A stretch of 5,827 bases of DNA from DASZVN01 sp035547055 (GTDB lineage: Bacteria > Pseudomonadota > Alphaproteobacteria > Rhizobiales > Methylopilaceae), in contig DASZVN010000170.1 in assembly GCA_035547055.1 (NCBI GenBank), positions 1 to 5,827 of the forward strand, in the 5' to 3' direction. The notes beneath the pieces were generated by a model that saw only the letters and a list, made by a program, of their open reading frames with translations, was not told where the DNA came from and ran no database searches. The position numbers and the translations under genes were made by a program. Shown one piece after another: positions 5,472 to 5,827 of this stretch; within the stretch, counting starts at the first letter, position 1; each line of letters opens with the position of its first letter.

Positions 5472-5827
5472 TCAGCCGCTCCGTTTCACCATCTGCGAGC
5501 GCTTCGCTGCGTGGCTTTCGGCGACGTGGTTCACGAGCGTCTGAAACCAGTCTCTCGGCAGGGCGCCGATGACGCATGTTCCCTGCGCTTCGGGGCGGGT
5601 CGACAGCCAGTCGGCCGGCCGCAGGTCGGGACCCGGCCAGACAAAGACGTTGACCTGATCGGTGTAGACCCAGGAGCGCCGGCCATCGAGGCCGAGCCAG
5701 CGTTTCAGCCTGCTCGGAACCTCGAGCGCCCTTTCGTTCGCCGTGGGCGGCTTGTGCGAGATTCCGACGGCATAGGCGATCGACCCACGCCCGGTCGTCC
5801 TTTTGGCGAGGATGACGGCGGCCGGAT
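5472..5827 (-). CDS. PemK/MazF-like protein, C-terminal 117 residues; 5' end outside window
   Basis: The frame is open from the right edge to a TGA at 5474-5472. The translation includes SIAYAVGISHKPPTANERAL, EVPSRLKRWLGLDG, RSWVYTDQVNVFVWPGPDLR and GALPRDWFQTLVNHV. The order of ISHKPP, a Pro-x-x-x-Lys-Arg-x-Leu-Gly-Leu helix, RSWV, FVWPGPDLRP and a Gly-x-Leu-Pro motif matches PemK/MazF-fold proteins that I recall from Hyphomicrobiales. Such proteins are related to mRNA-cleaving toxins, but many lack a demonstrated activity. The catalytic N-terminal part lies outside the window, and the protein ends in a basic tail (KRSQMVKRSG). The TerC-family gene starts 72 bases downstream on the same strand. 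No antitoxin gene is visible on this side. The coding call is firm; the family call rests on motif resemblance. Confidence 0.72.
   Translation of the reverse strand, partial: PAAVILAKRTTGRGSIAYAVGISHKPPTANERALEVPSRLKRWLGLDGRRSWVYTDQVNVFVWPGPDLRPADWLSTRPEAQGTCVIGALPRDWFQTLVNHVAESHAAKRSQMVKRSG

Noticed and set aside
4591..5577. 328-codon minus-strand open frame
   Set aside because: It overlaps the TerC-family gene in another frame and gives an Arg/His/Gly-rich product. The TerC frame has the conserved membrane motifs.

Overview
The window is GC-rich, with almost every third codon position G or C. It looks like a chromosomal piece of an alphaproteobacterium, most likely from the Hyphomicrobiales (Rhizobiales). 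Three things point there: a long B12-dependent ribonucleotide reductase of the alphaproteobacterial type, a DUF2852 protein, and two interspersed palindromic repeats of the kind common in that order. I would not name a genus from this sequence alone.

Layout. Bases 1-2458 (minus strand) hold the first 819 codons of nrdJ, the adenosylcobalamin-dependent class II ribonucleotide reductase; the C-terminal part runs off the left edge. About 860 bases without a convincing protein gene follow. The part nearest nrdJ carries a good NrdR-box match (2718-2733), a weak second box one helical register away, a possible promoter and a CtrA-like TTAA-N7-CTAA site. The rest carries a large palindromic repeat (2945-3042) and a smaller hairpin. 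On the plus strand, a sigma70-type promoter (-35 at 3261) drives a 197-residue DUF2852 membrane/coiled-coil protein (3318-3911), which ends in a textbook intrinsic terminator. A 72-residue two-helix membrane protein (3991-4209) follows, with lower GC than its surroundings. A second palindromic repeat (4273-4359) separates this plus-strand pair from a convergent minus-strand group.

The minus-strand group reads, in transcription order: the 3' end of a PemK/MazF-like protein gene (5472-5827, entering from the right edge), a TerC/YjbE-family membrane protein (4704-5399) and a small exported four-cysteine protein (4371-4676). The last two lie 27 bases apart and are probably one operon.

How the genes work together. 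nrdJ supplies deoxynucleotides without needing oxygen and appears to be under NrdR control. The TerC-like protein and the exported protein may share an envelope or metal-handling role, but this is inferred only from their linkage. Nothing in the window amounts to a new defence, mobile or RNA-based system. The best leads are the regulatory region of nrdJ and the small uncharacterised genes.
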